A DNA stretch of 64,000 nucleotides from PALSA-693 sp963729695 (GCA_963729695.1 CAVSOT010000003.1:682001-746000); one strand, 5' to 3'. Positions 26,608-36,454 are shown, counted from the stretch's first letter. Numbers and translations are program-made. Notes: generated by a model from the letters alone, not told the origin.

Positions 26608-28227
26608 GTGGGCAACGCGGAATGGCCCGGCCGGGCCGGTCTACCAGCACCCTTGGCGGAACTCGTCGCCCGCCAGTGGGATGTGGTCGTCGTCGGCGGC
26701 GGACACAACGGTCTTACCGCGGCGGCCTACTTGGCTCGAGCCGGGAAATCCGTGCTGGTGCTCGAGCGAAGAGACCGCCTCGGCGGGGCCTGCACCATCG
26801 AGGAGCCTTTTCCCGAGCCAGGTTGGCGCGTCAGCCCGTGCGCCTACCTGGTTGGCCTCCTCCACCCGCTGGTGGTGGAGGAGCTGGACCTGCGCCGGCG
26901 GGGCTACCAGGTCGCGATCGTCGACCCGCACCTGTGGTGCCCTTTCGACGACGGCACCTCGATAGCCCTGTGGGAGGATCCCGATCGCAGCGCCGCCGCG
27001 GTCGCCGAACTGGCCCCCGCCGACGTGGAGGGGTACCGCGCCTATCTCGAGCTCTTCGGCCGCATCCGCCGCGCCCTTCGGGATGGAGATCGCGACGTGT
27101 GGATCGGCGACGCGCCCGACCGACCGGCCCTGGCCGAGCTGCTCTCGGGCGATGCCGAGGCTCTCGAGGTGATCTTCGAAGCGTCCATCGCCGACGTCGT
27201 CGAGCGCCACGTTGGTGATGCTCGCTTGCGCACCGCCCTGCACGGGCAGGGGATCATCGGGACCTACGCCGGACCCCGGGACCCGGGGACCGCTGCGGTC
27301 CACCTGATGCACGCCTCCGGGACCCTGGACGGGGTGCCGGGAGCGTGGGGGTACGTCACGGGAGGCATGGGGCGGATCTCGTTCGCCCTGGCCGACGCGG
27401 CTGCCGAGGCCGGAGCGGTGATCGCGGCCGGCGTGCCGGTGGCGCAGATCCTTCCCGGCGAGGGGGTCCTTCTGGAAGGCGGCGAGATGGTCCGGGCCCG
27501 GGCGGTGGTCTCCAACGCCGACCCCAAGCGGACGGTCGCCTTGTGCGAGGGGGAGGTCCCGCGAGTCTTTCGCGAGCGCGTCGAGGAGTGGCGTTCCGAG
27601 AGCCCGGTAGTGAAGATCAACTGCGCCTTGTCCAGGCTGCCCCGATTCCCGCAGGCCGCCGCCGGCGTCGACCCGCACCGGGCCATGGTGACCATCTCGA
27701 CCGGCATCGACGACACCCAGGCCGCCTACGAGTCCAGCCGGCGAGGCCGGCCGGCGCCGGCCTGGTGCGAGCTGTACTTCCAGACGGCATACGACCCGTC
27801 GGTGGCTCCGCCCGGCGGTCACGCCATGAGCGTCTTTGCCCAGTACGTGCCTTACCACCTCGAGTCCGGCACGTGGGACGGGCGCCGCGAGGCCATTGCC
27901 GACATGGCCCTGGCCGCCATCGCCCGCTTCTCCCCTGACGTAAGGGAGTGCGTGTTGCACCGCCAGGTCCTGGGACCGCCGGACGTCGAGGCCCGCATCG
28001 GCCTGACGGGCGGACACATCTTCCAGGGTGAGTGCCTGCCCGAGCAGATGTGGGATCGGCGCTTCTCCCCGCGCACACCCGTCCCGGGGCTATATCTCTG
28101 CGGGGCCGCCACCCACCCGGGCGGGAGTGTGATCGCCATCAACGGGCGCAACGCGGCGATGGCGGTGCTGTCCGACCAGACAGGCAACCCTCGAGCCCCA
28201 GAAAGAGAGCAAGCATGGGCGCGCTAG
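26608..28227 (+). CDS. FAD-dependent oxidoreductase (phytoene desaturase-like)
   Basis: A 539-residue protein with an N-terminal dinucleotide-binding motif, VVVVGGGHNGLTAAAYLARA, an ERRDRLGGAC segment and a C-terminal FAD motif (LYLCGAATHPGGSVIAINGR). This is the NAD(P)/FAD oxidoreductase family that includes phytoene dehydrogenases and human PYROXD2. The substrate cannot be told, and no carotenoid genes are nearby. GTG 26608 is chosen since the Rossmann motif starts about 30 residues later; upstream in-frame sequence overlaps the DUF4280 gene. The stop overlaps the next gene by 13 bases, suggesting co-transcription with the membrane protein. Confidence 0.85.
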   Translation: MGNAEWPGRAGLPAPLAELVARQWDVVVVGGGHNGLTAAAYLARAGKSVLVLERRDRLGGACTIEEPFPEPGWRVSPCAYLVGLLHPLVVEELDLRRRGYQVAIVDPHLWCPFDDGTSIALWEDPDRSAAAVAELAPADVEGYRAYLELFGRIRRALRDGDRDVWIGDAPDRPALAELLSGDAEALEVIFEASIADVVERHVGDARLRTALHGQGIIGTYAGPRDPGTAAVHLMHASGTLDGVPGAWGYVTGGMGRISFALADAAAEAGAVIAAGVPVAQILPGEGVLLEGGEMVRARAVVSNADPKRTVALCEGEVPRVFRERVEEWRSESPVVKINCALSRLPRFPQAAAGVDPHRAMVTISTGIDDTQAAYESSRRGRPAPAWCELYFQTAYDPSVAPPGGHAMSVFAQYVPYHLESGTWDGRREAIADMALAAIARFSPDVRECVLHRQVLGPPDVEARIGLTGGHIFQGECLPEQMWDRRFSPRTPVPGLYLCGAATHPGGSVIAINGRNAAMAVLSDQTGNPRAPEREQAWAR

Positions 28228-29747
28228 CGCATCTGTCCGAATCGACGATCGATGTGGAACCCGGCCGGACCGCCACGATCACCGTCACCGTGCGCAACAC
28301 CGGGACGGTTGTGGACCGGTTCGGCTTCGAACCGCTGGGCTCCCCGGCGCCCTGGATGTCGTTCACGCCCACCTCGCTCTCGCTGTTCCCCGACGCCTCA
28401 GGGACGGTCACCGTCGTCTTCTCACCCGGCCGGGAGCCCTCGGTCTCGGCCGGACCGGCGCCGTTCGCCGTTCGGGTGACCTCAGCGGAAGACCCGGCCG
28501 GGAGCGTCGTGGAAGAGGGGACCGCAAATGTCGGCGCCTTCAGCGACATCGAAGTCGAGCTCGTTCCCCGGATCACGTCGGGGCGGATCATGGGCCGGAC
28601 CCGGGTGGCGGTCGACAACCGATCCAACTGCGGGTACCGGGCCGAGTTCTCGGCCACGGACCCGAGGTCGGCCCTGACCTTCGCGTTTCGGCCCGCCGTG
28701 ATCGATGTGGCGCCGGGCAATGCCGGATTCGCCAAGCTCGGCATACGCCCGAAGAACCGCTTCTGGCGGGGCGTGCCGCGCACCCACCAGATCCAGGTCC
28801 TCCTGCGGGCCGCGGGGCCCGAACCCGCGCCGCTAGGCGGTGCCGGCCCCGGTCCCGCAGATGCCGCTCCAGGTCCTGGCGGGGGGATTCCGGGTCCTAC
28901 CGCTGCGGGCCCAGCTCCCGCAGGGGCGGGCCCAGCTCCCGCCGGGAGCCCTGCCTCCGCCGGGGCGGCTCCGGGTCCTCCGGGTGCAGGCCCCCGTCCC
29001 CCGGGTGCCCGTCCCGCCCCTACGGGCGCAGGCCCGGCTTCCGCACCGGCAACCTCAGCCGCCGGGGCTCCGCCCACGACCCTCGTAGCCATTCAACGGA
29101 GCCCGCACAAACCCGAGATCACGGCGGACGGCACGATGGTGCAGGAGCCGATGCTGCCGCGCTGGCTGCTGGCCGCCGTCGGCGCGCTGATCGCCCTGCT
29201 CCTGCTGCTACTGATCCTCTGGTTCTCGCTCGTTAAGCCGCAGATCCACTCGACCGCCCAGTCCGAGGTCGGCAAGCAACTGGCGGCCAACGGCATCACG
29301 CCGAGCCAGTCCTCACCCTCGTCGTCGGGTTCGGGCAAGGGGTCGTCGGGTTCGGGCGGCGGGTCGTCGGGCGCGGGGGGCGGCTCGTCATCCGTCACCA
29401 CGCCCGCCTCGGCCAGCAATTCGTCCTCCGGGTCGGCAGGCGTCGCCGTCAACGGCAGCCTCATCGTCAGCGGCAACGGCACCCGCTCCTACACCGTGCC
29501 GTCCGGCCGGACGCTGGAGATCACCGACCTGCTGGTGCAGAACTCCGCCGGCAACAACGGAAACCTGGCGCTCGAACGCAACGGCGCCGTGGTGATGCAG
29601 TGGGCGATGGCCAACTTCCGCGACATCGACTACCACTGGATCACGCCCACCGTGTTCACCCCCGGATCGCAGGTGCAACTGGTTGTCACGGGCTGTAGCG
29701 GCACCTGCAACCCGGGCATCTATTACGCGGGACGCCTGGTGCCGTGA
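28215..29747 (+). CDS. Membrane protein with Ig-like domains, paralog of the gene at 1-1161
   Basis: A 510-residue protein. The N-terminal ~200 residues form two beta-sandwich (NEW/Ig-like, COG1470-type) domains (VEPGRTATITVTVRNTGTVV, then VGAFSDIEVELVPRITSG and RPKNRFWRG). A Gly/Pro/Ala repeat linker (about 205-290) is followed by a TM helix (LLAAVGALIALLLLLLILWF), a Ser/Gly linker and a C-terminal beta domain with a cysteine pair (CSGTCNPG). The order matches the partial protein at 1-1161. Similar membrane proteins occur in actinobacterial CIS loci; I infer a role in docking or sensing, unproven. The next gene overlaps by GTGA. Confidence 0.85.
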   Translation: MGALAHLSESTIDVEPGRTATITVTVRNTGTVVDRFGFEPLGSPAPWMSFTPTSLSLFPDASGTVTVVFSPGREPSVSAGPAPFAVRVTSAEDPAGSVVEEGTANVGAFSDIEVELVPRITSGRIMGRTRVAVDNRSNCGYRAEFSATDPRSALTFAFRPAVIDVAPGNAGFAKLGIRPKNRFWRGVPRTHQIQVLLRAAGPEPAPLGGAGPGPADAAPGPGGGIPGPTAAGPAPAGAGPAPAGSPASAGAAPGPPGAGPRPPGARPAPTGAGPASAPATSAAGAPPTTLVAIQRSPHKPEITADGTMVQEPMLPRWLLAAVGALIALLLLLLILWFSLVKPQIHSTAQSEVGKQLAANGITPSQSSPSSSGSGKGSSGSGGGSSGAGGGSSSVTTPASASNSSSGSAGVAVNGSLIVSGNGTRSYTVPSGRTLEITDLLVQNSAGNNGNLALERNGAVVMQWAMANFRDIDYHWITPTVFTPGSQVQLVVTGCSGTCNPGIYYAGRLVP

Positions 29748-31708
29748 CGATCGGGACGGGTGGTAGGCGCCGCCTCCGCCTTCTCGGGGTTGGGGCCCTG
29801 GCCGCCGCGTTGGTCGCCGGCCTGGCGCTCGCCACGGGCGTCGGGCGGCCGGCGACTCGCAGCGCGCCTCGAGTCGCGGCCAGCCTGACCAGCGCCACGT
29901 CCCAGCTGTATGTCACGGGAAACCTGGGGATTCGCGGTGAGCTCGAGCGGTTTTCGCTCAACTCGGTCCTGGCCGGCGGGGCTACGCCCAACAACGGTCC
30001 TGCTCCTCGCGCTGGGCAACTCGGCCCCGTCGCCGTGAACCGCATTGCGGCCAGTGCGCTGATCGGTGGAGGATCGACCGGAGAATCCAGTACCCGGGCG
30101 CCCTACCTCGGTACAGTCGACGTGGCTGGCGGGGGAGAACAGGACAACAACACCGGGGAGACACCGGACGCCGAAGTGGCGGATCCCACCGACAGCTCGC
30201 GCTTTTACGTCCTCGAGGACAACGGTTCCTCGGGCCAGATCGACCGGGTGGATCTCAGCACCAACCCGCCCAGCGACACGGTCCTGGTCCCGGGATCGAC
30301 GTTTCCCAGCAACAGCACCGGCCCCCTTACCTCTCTCGCCATATCCCCCGACGGGCAAACCCTCTTCGTGGGAGAAGACGGCGATTCGTTGCCCGCTATC
30401 GGCGTTATCCCGGTTGCCAACCCCGCGGCCTCGTTCGCGTTGGACGAGCGACAAGTCGGCGCGGTGCGGCTGGAAGGCCTCTCCGATCTGGTCGTCGGGC
30501 CCCGGGGACAGCGCCTCTACGCCGCCGGACCGGGATTTTCCGGTAACCAGTCAGTGGGGGAGGTGTTCTCCCTGCAGCTGCCGATCACCAGCCCCACGCA
30601 AAGCCCGGCCTGGTCCCTCGCCTTGCCGCAGATGTCCGAGCCCACCTGCCTCACGGTGAACCCTCAGGCCTCCATGGTCGTAGTCGGCGGCTTTGGCGGA
30701 AATGGCTCTTCGGTCCAGGAAGTGTCGGTCACGGGCAGTCCCATAGCGTCCGCACCCGTGCCCATCGCAGGTGGCAACGATGGTCCAGGCGGGCTGTCGA
30801 GCATCGCCGAGACCCCGAACGGCCAGGCCGTCGTCGTCGCCGGCCTCGACGGCAGCTCCGGAGCGGCGTCGATCTATCCCCTGAACGCCTCGACGCTGGC
30901 CCTCGGGCCCCGTACCGCCCTCCCGGCCCGCTTCGACCAGATCGGCCCGCAGAGCCTGGCCATCACGCCCGACTCGGCGGCCCCGGTCGGGTTCACGGGC
31001 GCCGTCAACCAGGCCGGGGCGGCCACCACGTTTACCGCCAGCCCCCTTTCCGCCGAGTTCGGGACGGTGACCGACTACGCCTGGAGCTTCGGCGACGGGG
31101 CGACCGCGTCGGGCGGACCGACCACGAGCCACGTGTACGCGTCGGTCGGCAACTTCACCGTCGGGCTCACCGAGACGGTTTCCGCCGGCTTCCGGCTCTC
31201 GGCCACCTTCACGGTGGACGGGCCCGGCCAGACGCCCTACTGGCTGGCCAACCTCCAGGCGGCCCAGACGATCTCCGTGCCCGCGACGCCGCCTACCAAC
31301 GGGACCACCACGACCACCACGACACCGGGCACCACCACGACCACCCGGGGGTCGACGCTGCCCACCACCGTTCCGGGCCAGCCCACCCCCGGAGTGCCGA
31401 ATCTCGTGCTATCCCCCACGGTGGGTCCGCCCGGGACGATCGTGAGCGTGACCGGCACGGGCTTTCGGCCCAACGCCCCGGTCACGGTGTCCTGGTCGGT
31501 GTCGACCGGCTCGGTGGTCATCGTGGCGGATGCTCAGGGCGATCTGCCGCCGACGTTATTGTTCATCCTGACGCCGGACCTGCTCGGACCCCGACAGGCC
31601 GTCGCCTCCAGCACACCGCGGGCTACCGCTCCCTTCCTTGTCGTGCCGGCCAGTTCGGAGCCGGGAGGCGACAACGCCTCGCTCCTCTTCCGCAGCGAAG
31701 GGCCCTGA
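29744..31708 (+). CDS. Secreted beta-propeller protein with PKD and IPT-like domains
   Basis: A 654-residue protein with an N-terminal signal/anchor (RRRLRLLGVGALAAALVAGL). A propeller-like region follows (LAISPDGQTLFVGEDG, LVVGPRGQRLYAAG, IAETPNGQAVVVAGLDG, LAITPDSA), then a PKD domain (DYAWSFGDGATASGGPTTSH...YASVGNFTVGLTE), a Thr-rich linker (NGTTTTTTTPGTTTTTRG) and an IPT/Ig-like domain (LSPTVGPPGTIVSVTGTGFR). It should act outside the cell or at the envelope, perhaps in adhesion. It starts with GTG overlapping the stop of the membrane-protein gene (GTGA) and so is co-translated with it. Confidence 0.82.
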   Translation: MTIGTGGRRRLRLLGVGALAAALVAGLALATGVGRPATRSAPRVAASLTSATSQLYVTGNLGIRGELERFSLNSVLAGGATPNNGPAPRAGQLGPVAVNRIAASALIGGGSTGESSTRAPYLGTVDVAGGGEQDNNTGETPDAEVADPTDSSRFYVLEDNGSSGQIDRVDLSTNPPSDTVLVPGSTFPSNSTGPLTSLAISPDGQTLFVGEDGDSLPAIGVIPVANPAASFALDERQVGAVRLEGLSDLVVGPRGQRLYAAGPGFSGNQSVGEVFSLQLPITSPTQSPAWSLALPQMSEPTCLTVNPQASMVVVGGFGGNGSSVQEVSVTGSPIASAPVPIAGGNDGPGGLSSIAETPNGQAVVVAGLDGSSGAASIYPLNASTLALGPRTALPARFDQIGPQSLAITPDSAAPVGFTGAVNQAGAATTFTASPLSAEFGTVTDYAWSFGDGATASGGPTTSHVYASVGNFTVGLTETVSAGFRLSATFTVDGPGQTPYWLANLQAAQTISVPATPPTNGTTTTTTTPGTTTTTRGSTLPTTVPGQPTPGVPNLVLSPTVGPPGTIVSVTGTGFRPNAPVTVSWSVSTGSVVIVADAQGDLPPTLLFILTPDLLGPRQAVASSTPRATAPFLVVPASSEPGGDNASLLFRSEGP

Positions 31709-31759
31709 GCCGGCGACCACGACGATGGGGCGCGGCCCGAGCCCCGGTACGCTGCAGGC

Positions 31760-32956
31760 ATGGCCGAAAAGATCACCATGGCAGATGACGGCACTCTGGC
31801 CGTGCCCGACGAGCCCATCATCCCGTTCATCGAGGGCGACGGCACCGGCGTCGACATCTGGCCTGCCGCCAAGCGGGTCCTTGACGCCGCCGCCGGCAGG
31901 CACGGCAAGACCATCTCCTGGAAGGAGGTGCTCGCTGGCGAAAAGGCGTTCAACGAAACGGGCAACTGGCTTCCCGACGAGACCGTCGAGTCCTTTCGGG
32001 ACCACCTCATTGGCATCAAGGGGCCGTTGACGACGCCGGTCGGCGGTGGCATCCGGTCCCTCAACGTCGCCCTGCGCCAGATTCTCGACCTCTACGTGTG
32101 CTTGCGGCCGATCCGCTGGTTCCAGGGTGTCCCCTCCCCGGTGAAGCGCCCCGACCTGGTGGACATGGTGATCTTCCGTGAGAACACCGAGGACATCTAC
32201 GCCGGCTTGGAGGTGCAGGAGGGGACGCCCGAAGCCAAGCGCCTGATCGAGATGCTGCACGACGAGTTCGGCTGGAATATCCGTTCGGACAGCGGTGTCG
32301 GCATCAAGCCGGTGTCGATAGCTGGATCCAAGCGGCTGATCCGGGCCGCCATCCAGTACGCCCTCCGTCACGACCGCAAGTCGGTGACCATGGTGCACAA
32401 GGGCAACATCCAGAAGTTCACGGAGGGGGCCTTCCGCAACTGGGGCTACGAACTGGTGCGCGAGGAGTTCGCCGACGAGGCGGTGGGCTGGGACGACTGC
32501 GACGGCAATCCGGGGAGCAAGCTGCTCGTGAAGGACAACATCGCCGACATCACCCTGCAGCAGGTGCTCACCCGCCCGACCGACTTCGACGTCATCGCCA
32601 CCACCAACCTCAACGGCGACTACCTCTCCGATGCGCTCGCCGCTCAGGTCGGGGGGATCGGCATCGCGCCCGGTGCCAACATCAACTACGTGACCGGTCA
32701 CGGCATCTTCGAGGCGACCCACGGCACGGCGCCGAAGTACGCAGGGCAGGACAAGGTCAACCCAGGGTCCGTGCTGTTGTCCGGAGTCCTGATGTTCGAG
32801 CACCTGGGTTGGCAGGACGCCGCCGACGAGATCGTGCGGGCGATGGAGGCCACCATCGCCGACAAGATCGTCACCTACGACTTCGCCCGGCAGATGGAGG
32901 GGGCTACCGAGGTGAAGACGTCGGAGTTCGCCAGCGCCATCATCGACCGCCTGTAG
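31760..32956 (+). CDS. icd: Isocitrate dehydrogenase (NADP-type)
   Basis: The 398-residue homodimeric-type ICDH converts isocitrate to 2-oxoglutarate and CO2 in the TCA cycle. Motifs: IPFIEGDGTGVDIWPAA, the substrate loop GGGIRSLNVALRQ with the regulatory serine, FRENTEDIYAG, and NADP-site residues around HGTAPKYAGQDKVNPGS. Length and order match the E. coli Icd class. It marks the return to core metabolism after the CIS locus. No obvious regulatory element is seen in the 51-bp gap upstream. Confidence 0.96.
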   Translation: MAEKITMADDGTLAVPDEPIIPFIEGDGTGVDIWPAAKRVLDAAAGRHGKTISWKEVLAGEKAFNETGNWLPDETVESFRDHLIGIKGPLTTPVGGGIRSLNVALRQILDLYVCLRPIRWFQGVPSPVKRPDLVDMVIFRENTEDIYAGLEVQEGTPEAKRLIEMLHDEFGWNIRSDSGVGIKPVSIAGSKRLIRAAIQYALRHDRKSVTMVHKGNIQKFTEGAFRNWGYELVREEFADEAVGWDDCDGNPGSKLLVKDNIADITLQQVLTRPTDFDVIATTNLNGDYLSDALAAQVGGIGIAPGANINYVTGHGIFEATHGTAPKYAGQDKVNPGSVLLSGVLMFEHLGWQDAADEIVRAMEATIADKIVTYDFARQMEGATEVKTSEFASAIIDRL

Positions 32957-32984
32957 CCCAGCGAACCGGCAGCACCACCGGGAA

Positions 32985-33875
32985 ATGAAGATCCGCTTCG
33001 CCGTATCGACCAGCGCCAGTGACGATCTCGACGCGTTCGTGGCCGACGTCGTCGAGCTCGAACGGCTGGGCTTCGACACCGTCTGGCTCTCCGACCTCCC
33101 GGTGGGGGCTACGCTGGATCCCGTGGTCGGGCTGGCCTACGCGGCCGGTGTCACGTCCACTCTGAAGTTGGGCGCCAACGTGGTGCCGATCGGTCGCAAC
33201 CCCGTGACCCTGGCCAAGTCGTTGAGCCAGATCGACCAGCTTTCGCAAGGGCGGCTGCTGCTCAGCTTCGTCGTCGGGATCGATCAACCAGGGGAGCGCC
33301 AGGCGCTCGGCGCCGTCGGGGTGAATCGCGGCCGGGTACTCGAGGAGGTGACGCCGCTGCTTCGGGCCTGGTGGGCGGGCGAAGCCGTCACCCACCGCAG
33401 CGAGCACGGTGGCTACGCGTTCGAGGCGACCAGGTCGCCGGGCCGGTCCTACCAGCAACCGCTCGAGATCTGGTTCGGGGGCAGCGGGCCCCTGGCGCTG
33501 GCCCGGACCGGCAGGCTCGCCGACGGGTGGCTGGGATCGGCCCTGACGCCAGCCGAGGCCGGGCTCGCCCGCCAGGCGATCCAGGCTGCGGCGACCGAAG
33601 CCGGCCACCACATCGACCCGGAGCACTTCGGCCTGAGCATCCCCTACGCCGAGAAGGAGCCGGACCGCCGCACCCTGGAGTTGCTCCGGACCCGCCGGCC
33701 GGACGCCGATCCGGCTGAGCTGGTCCCGCTCGGTAGCGAGCAGCTCCGGCAGCTGATAGCCCGCCACGTCGACGCCGGACTGTCCAAGTTCGTCATCCGG
33801 CCGGTCAGCCCCGACGGCAGCCGACCGGGCTCGCTCGGCGGGTTGGCCGATGTCCTGTTGCCGATGCAGACGTGA
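32985..33875 (+). CDS. LLM-class flavin/F420-dependent oxidoreductase
   Basis: The 296-residue luciferase-like TIM-barrel protein begins MKIRFAVSTSASDDLDAFVA, continues LERLGFDTVWLSDLPVG and contains LKLGANVVPIGRNPVTLAKS and FGGSGPLALARTGRLADGWL. Actinobacterial members typically use F420 or FMN; the substrate is unknown. It follows icd by 28 bases and may be co-transcribed. Confidence 0.9.
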   Translation: MKIRFAVSTSASDDLDAFVADVVELERLGFDTVWLSDLPVGATLDPVVGLAYAAGVTSTLKLGANVVPIGRNPVTLAKSLSQIDQLSQGRLLLSFVVGIDQPGERQALGAVGVNRGRVLEEVTPLLRAWWAGEAVTHRSEHGGYAFEATRSPGRSYQQPLEIWFGGSGPLALARTGRLADGWLGSALTPAEAGLARQAIQAAATEAGHHIDPEHFGLSIPYAEKEPDRRTLELLRTRRPDADPAELVPLGSEQLRQLIARHVDAGLSKFVIRPVSPDGSRPGSLGGLADVLLPMQT

Positions 33876-33972
33876 GCGCCCGGGCGGCCCCGGCCTCTCC
33901 CAGCCCGTCCCAGCCTTGGCGTATCGTCGTCCCGATACCTGATGGTCGTCCCTGCTTGGAGGCTCAAAAACG

Positions 33973-34965
33973 ATGACCGCTTCGCCCGTACGTGTTGCTG
34001 TGACTGGTGCCGCAGGCCAGATCGGCTACAGCCTGCTGTTTCGGATCGCAAGCGGTGCCCTGCTCGGTCCCGACCAGCCGGTCATCCTGCAGCTGCTGGA
34101 GATCAGTGCCGCCCTCGGAGCGCTACGCGGGGTCGTGATGGAGCTCGACGACTGCGCCTTTCCACTGTTGGCCGGCGTGCAGACGAGCGACGACCCCAAC
34201 GAGGCGTTCGGGGACGCCAACGTGGCGCTGCTCGTGGGCGCCCGGCCGCGGAGCAAGGGCATGGAGCGCAAAGACCTCCTCGAGGCCAATGGCGCCATCT
34301 TCAGCCTGCAGGGCAAGGCGCTTTCCGACAATGCCGCGACCGATATCAAGGTGCTGGTCGTCGGCAACCCCGCCAACACCAACGCCCTCATCGCCATGCA
34401 CAATGCCCCCAACGTCCCTCGTGATCGGTTTACGGCCATGACCCGGCTGGACCAAAACCGGGCCAAGGCCCAGCTGGCGGCCAAATCCGGGCGGCCCGTG
34501 GCGGCGGTGTCCAACATGACGATCTGGGGCAACCACTCGGCCACGCAATACCCCGACGTGTACCGGGCCCGGATCGACGGCCGGCCCGCCGCCGAGGTGA
34601 TCGGAGACGACACGTGGGTCGAAAAGGAGTTCATCCCGACGGTGCAGCAACGCGGCGCGGCGGTGATCGAAGCCCGGGGGGCGTCGAGCGCGGCGTCGGC
34701 GGCCAGCGCCGCCATCGACCACGTCCACGACTGGGCGTTTGCCACCGGCGAGGGGGATTGGAACTCCATGGGCATCTGCTCGGACGGCTCCTACGGGGTG
34801 CCCGAGGGGCTGATCTCCTCCTTCCCGGTCACCACCTCGGGATGGGAGTACCGGATCGTGCAGGGGTTGGACCTGGATGAGTTCTCCCGGAGTCGCATCG
34901 ACGCCTCGGTGGCGGAATGCGGGGAGGAGCGCGACGCCGTACGGGAGCTGGGCCTCATCAGCTGA
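33973..34965 (+). CDS. mdh: Malate dehydrogenase
   Basis: The 330-residue NAD-dependent malate dehydrogenase interconverts malate and oxaloacetate. The N-terminus (VAVTGAAGQIGYSLLFRIAS), MELDDCAFPLL, KVLVVGNPANTNALIAM, NMTIWGNHSATQYPD (with the catalytic His of the GNHS motif) and SDGSYGVPEGLISSFP match the mdh type of roughly 327-330 residues. With icd nearby it forms a small TCA-cycle neighbourhood. Confidence 0.96.
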   Translation: MTASPVRVAVTGAAGQIGYSLLFRIASGALLGPDQPVILQLLEISAALGALRGVVMELDDCAFPLLAGVQTSDDPNEAFGDANVALLVGARPRSKGMERKDLLEANGAIFSLQGKALSDNAATDIKVLVVGNPANTNALIAMHNAPNVPRDRFTAMTRLDQNRAKAQLAAKSGRPVAAVSNMTIWGNHSATQYPDVYRARIDGRPAAEVIGDDTWVEKEFIPTVQQRGAAVIEARGASSAASAASAAIDHVHDWAFATGEGDWNSMGICSDGSYGVPEGLISSFPVTTSGWEYRIVQGLDLDEFSRSRIDASVAECGEERDAVRELGLIS

Positions 34966-35048
34966 CGGAGGGGCCGCGGCGCGGGCCCGGCTTACGTCGA
35001 CGCCGGGGTAAGGGTGCCTCACAAGAGGCGTGAAGGTACCCTGATCTC

Positions 35049-36152
35049 ATGGCCAACTCGCTCGAGTTGACAGATATCCATCAGCGGTACGGCCGGGCAC
35101 CCGTGCTCGACGGGGTGGACCTTCTCGTCGCCGAGGGCTCCTTCACGGCCGTGCTCGGTGCGTCCGGGAGCGGCAAGACCACGCTGCTGCGAGTTATCGC
35201 CGGGTTCGAAAGGATCGAATCCGGGCTGGTCCGCCTCGGTTCGCTGATCTACGACGACGGCCGCACCACCGTCCGGCCGGAGCGCCGGAGAATCGGGTAC
35301 GTGCCACAGGACGGCGCCCTTTTCCCCCATTTGCGAGTGTCGGCCAACGTGGCGTTCGGCCGGCGCGGCAAGGCCGGGCGGCGGCAGATAGGTGACCTGC
35401 TCGAGCTGGTCGGACTGGCCGGGCTCGAGCGGCGCTTCCCGCACGAGCTTTCCGGCGGTCAGCAGCAGCGGGTGGCGCTAGCCCGGGCGTTGGCCATCGA
35501 GCCCGATGTCGTCCTCCTCGACGAGCCCTTCTCCTCGCTGGACGCGGCCATGCGAGCCAGCGTGCGCGACGAGGTGGCCGCCATCCTGCGGAAGCGGGGG
35601 ACCACGACCGTGCTGGTAACCCACGACCAGGACGAGGCCCTCTCCATGGCCGACCGGGTGGCGGTCCTCCGCGACGGGCGGGTCGTGGCCGACACGGATC
35701 CCGAGGACCTGTACCGATCCCCCCTGGACGCCGAGCTGGCCGCGTTCGTGGGGGACGCCAACCTGCTGACGGGGACCGTCGACGAGGGAATCGCCTCCAC
35801 CGTGTTGGGCCGGCTGGACCTCCAGGAAGGCGTCTCGGCTGCGTGGCCCTCCTCGTGCCGAACGGCGGTCGTCCTGGTGCGTCCCGAGCAGATCGAGGTT
35901 CGCAGCCGCTCGGCGAGCAGTGGCGACGAGGGCATTCCGGCCCGGGTGTGCGACCGGGCCTTCTTTGGCCACGACGCCCTGCTGCGGGTGGTGCCCGCAG
36001 TCGTCGGCGATCAGGATCCTCTGCTGGTGCGGGTCACCGGTGACGGCGCGCCGTCCGCCGGAGCCGAGGTCCTGCTCACGGTTCGTCCCCCCGTAATGGC
36101 CTGGCCGGCTACCGAGACGTCGGTCCCTCAGGACCTGGAGGTCAGACGCTGA
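35049..36152 (+). CDS. ABC transporter ATP-binding protein (FbpC/PotA type)
   Basis: A 367-residue importer ATPase with Walker A GASGSGKTTLL, signature LSGGQQQRVALARALA, Walker B VVLLDEPFSSLD and a C-terminal TOBE-like domain. The sequence is closest to iron(III)/spermidine/sulfate importer ATPases. No permease or binding-protein gene lies next to it, so the substrate cannot be assigned. Its 3' end overlaps the convergent small gene by 11 bases. Confidence 0.88.
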   Translation: MANSLELTDIHQRYGRAPVLDGVDLLVAEGSFTAVLGASGSGKTTLLRVIAGFERIESGLVRLGSLIYDDGRTTVRPERRRIGYVPQDGALFPHLRVSANVAFGRRGKAGRRQIGDLLELVGLAGLERRFPHELSGGQQQRVALARALAIEPDVVLLDEPFSSLDAAMRASVRDEVAAILRKRGTTTVLVTHDQDEALSMADRVAVLRDGRVVADTDPEDLYRSPLDAELAAFVGDANLLTGTVDEGIASTVLGRLDLQEGVSAAWPSSCRTAVVLVRPEQIEVRSRSASSGDEGIPARVCDRAFFGHDALLRVVPAVVGDQDPLLVRVTGDGAPSAGAEVLLTVRPPVMAWPATETSVPQDLEVRR

Positions 36153-36360
36153 GGGTAGGCGGCAGCACCACGCCCAAGCGGTGTAGATAGTTGAGCTTCT
36201 TCTCGACGGCCTTGCGCCAGGCGGCCAGGTCTACGTCGAAGTGGGCCCGGTCACCGTCCTCGAACGCATGTTCGAGCTCGTCAAACGCGGCGTCCTCGGC
36301 GTCGAGCAACGCCCGGTACCGGGCCAGGAACTGGTCGTCGATCACGTCCGACAGCGTCAC
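36142..36360 (-). CDS. Small conserved hypothetical protein (72 aa)
   Basis: A short acidic, helical protein (MTLSDVIDDQFLARYRALLD, then DAAFDELEHAFEDGDRAHFD). It has no recognisable domain. Regular heptad-like Leu/Ala spacing suggests a helical hairpin. It may be the last gene of a minus-strand group after the SCP2-like gene. Confidence 0.55.
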   Translation of the reverse strand: MTLSDVIDDQFLARYRALLDAEDAAFDELEHAFEDGDRAHFDVDLAAWRKAVEKKLNYLHRLGVVLPPTLSV

Positions 36361-36454
36361 GTGTCGTACCTCCCCGAAGCGTGTCGGACGAGGTTAGCGG
36401 TCCGGGGCGAAGGCGCACCAGATCACCACCGGGATCTCGATAGCCACCGGGATC

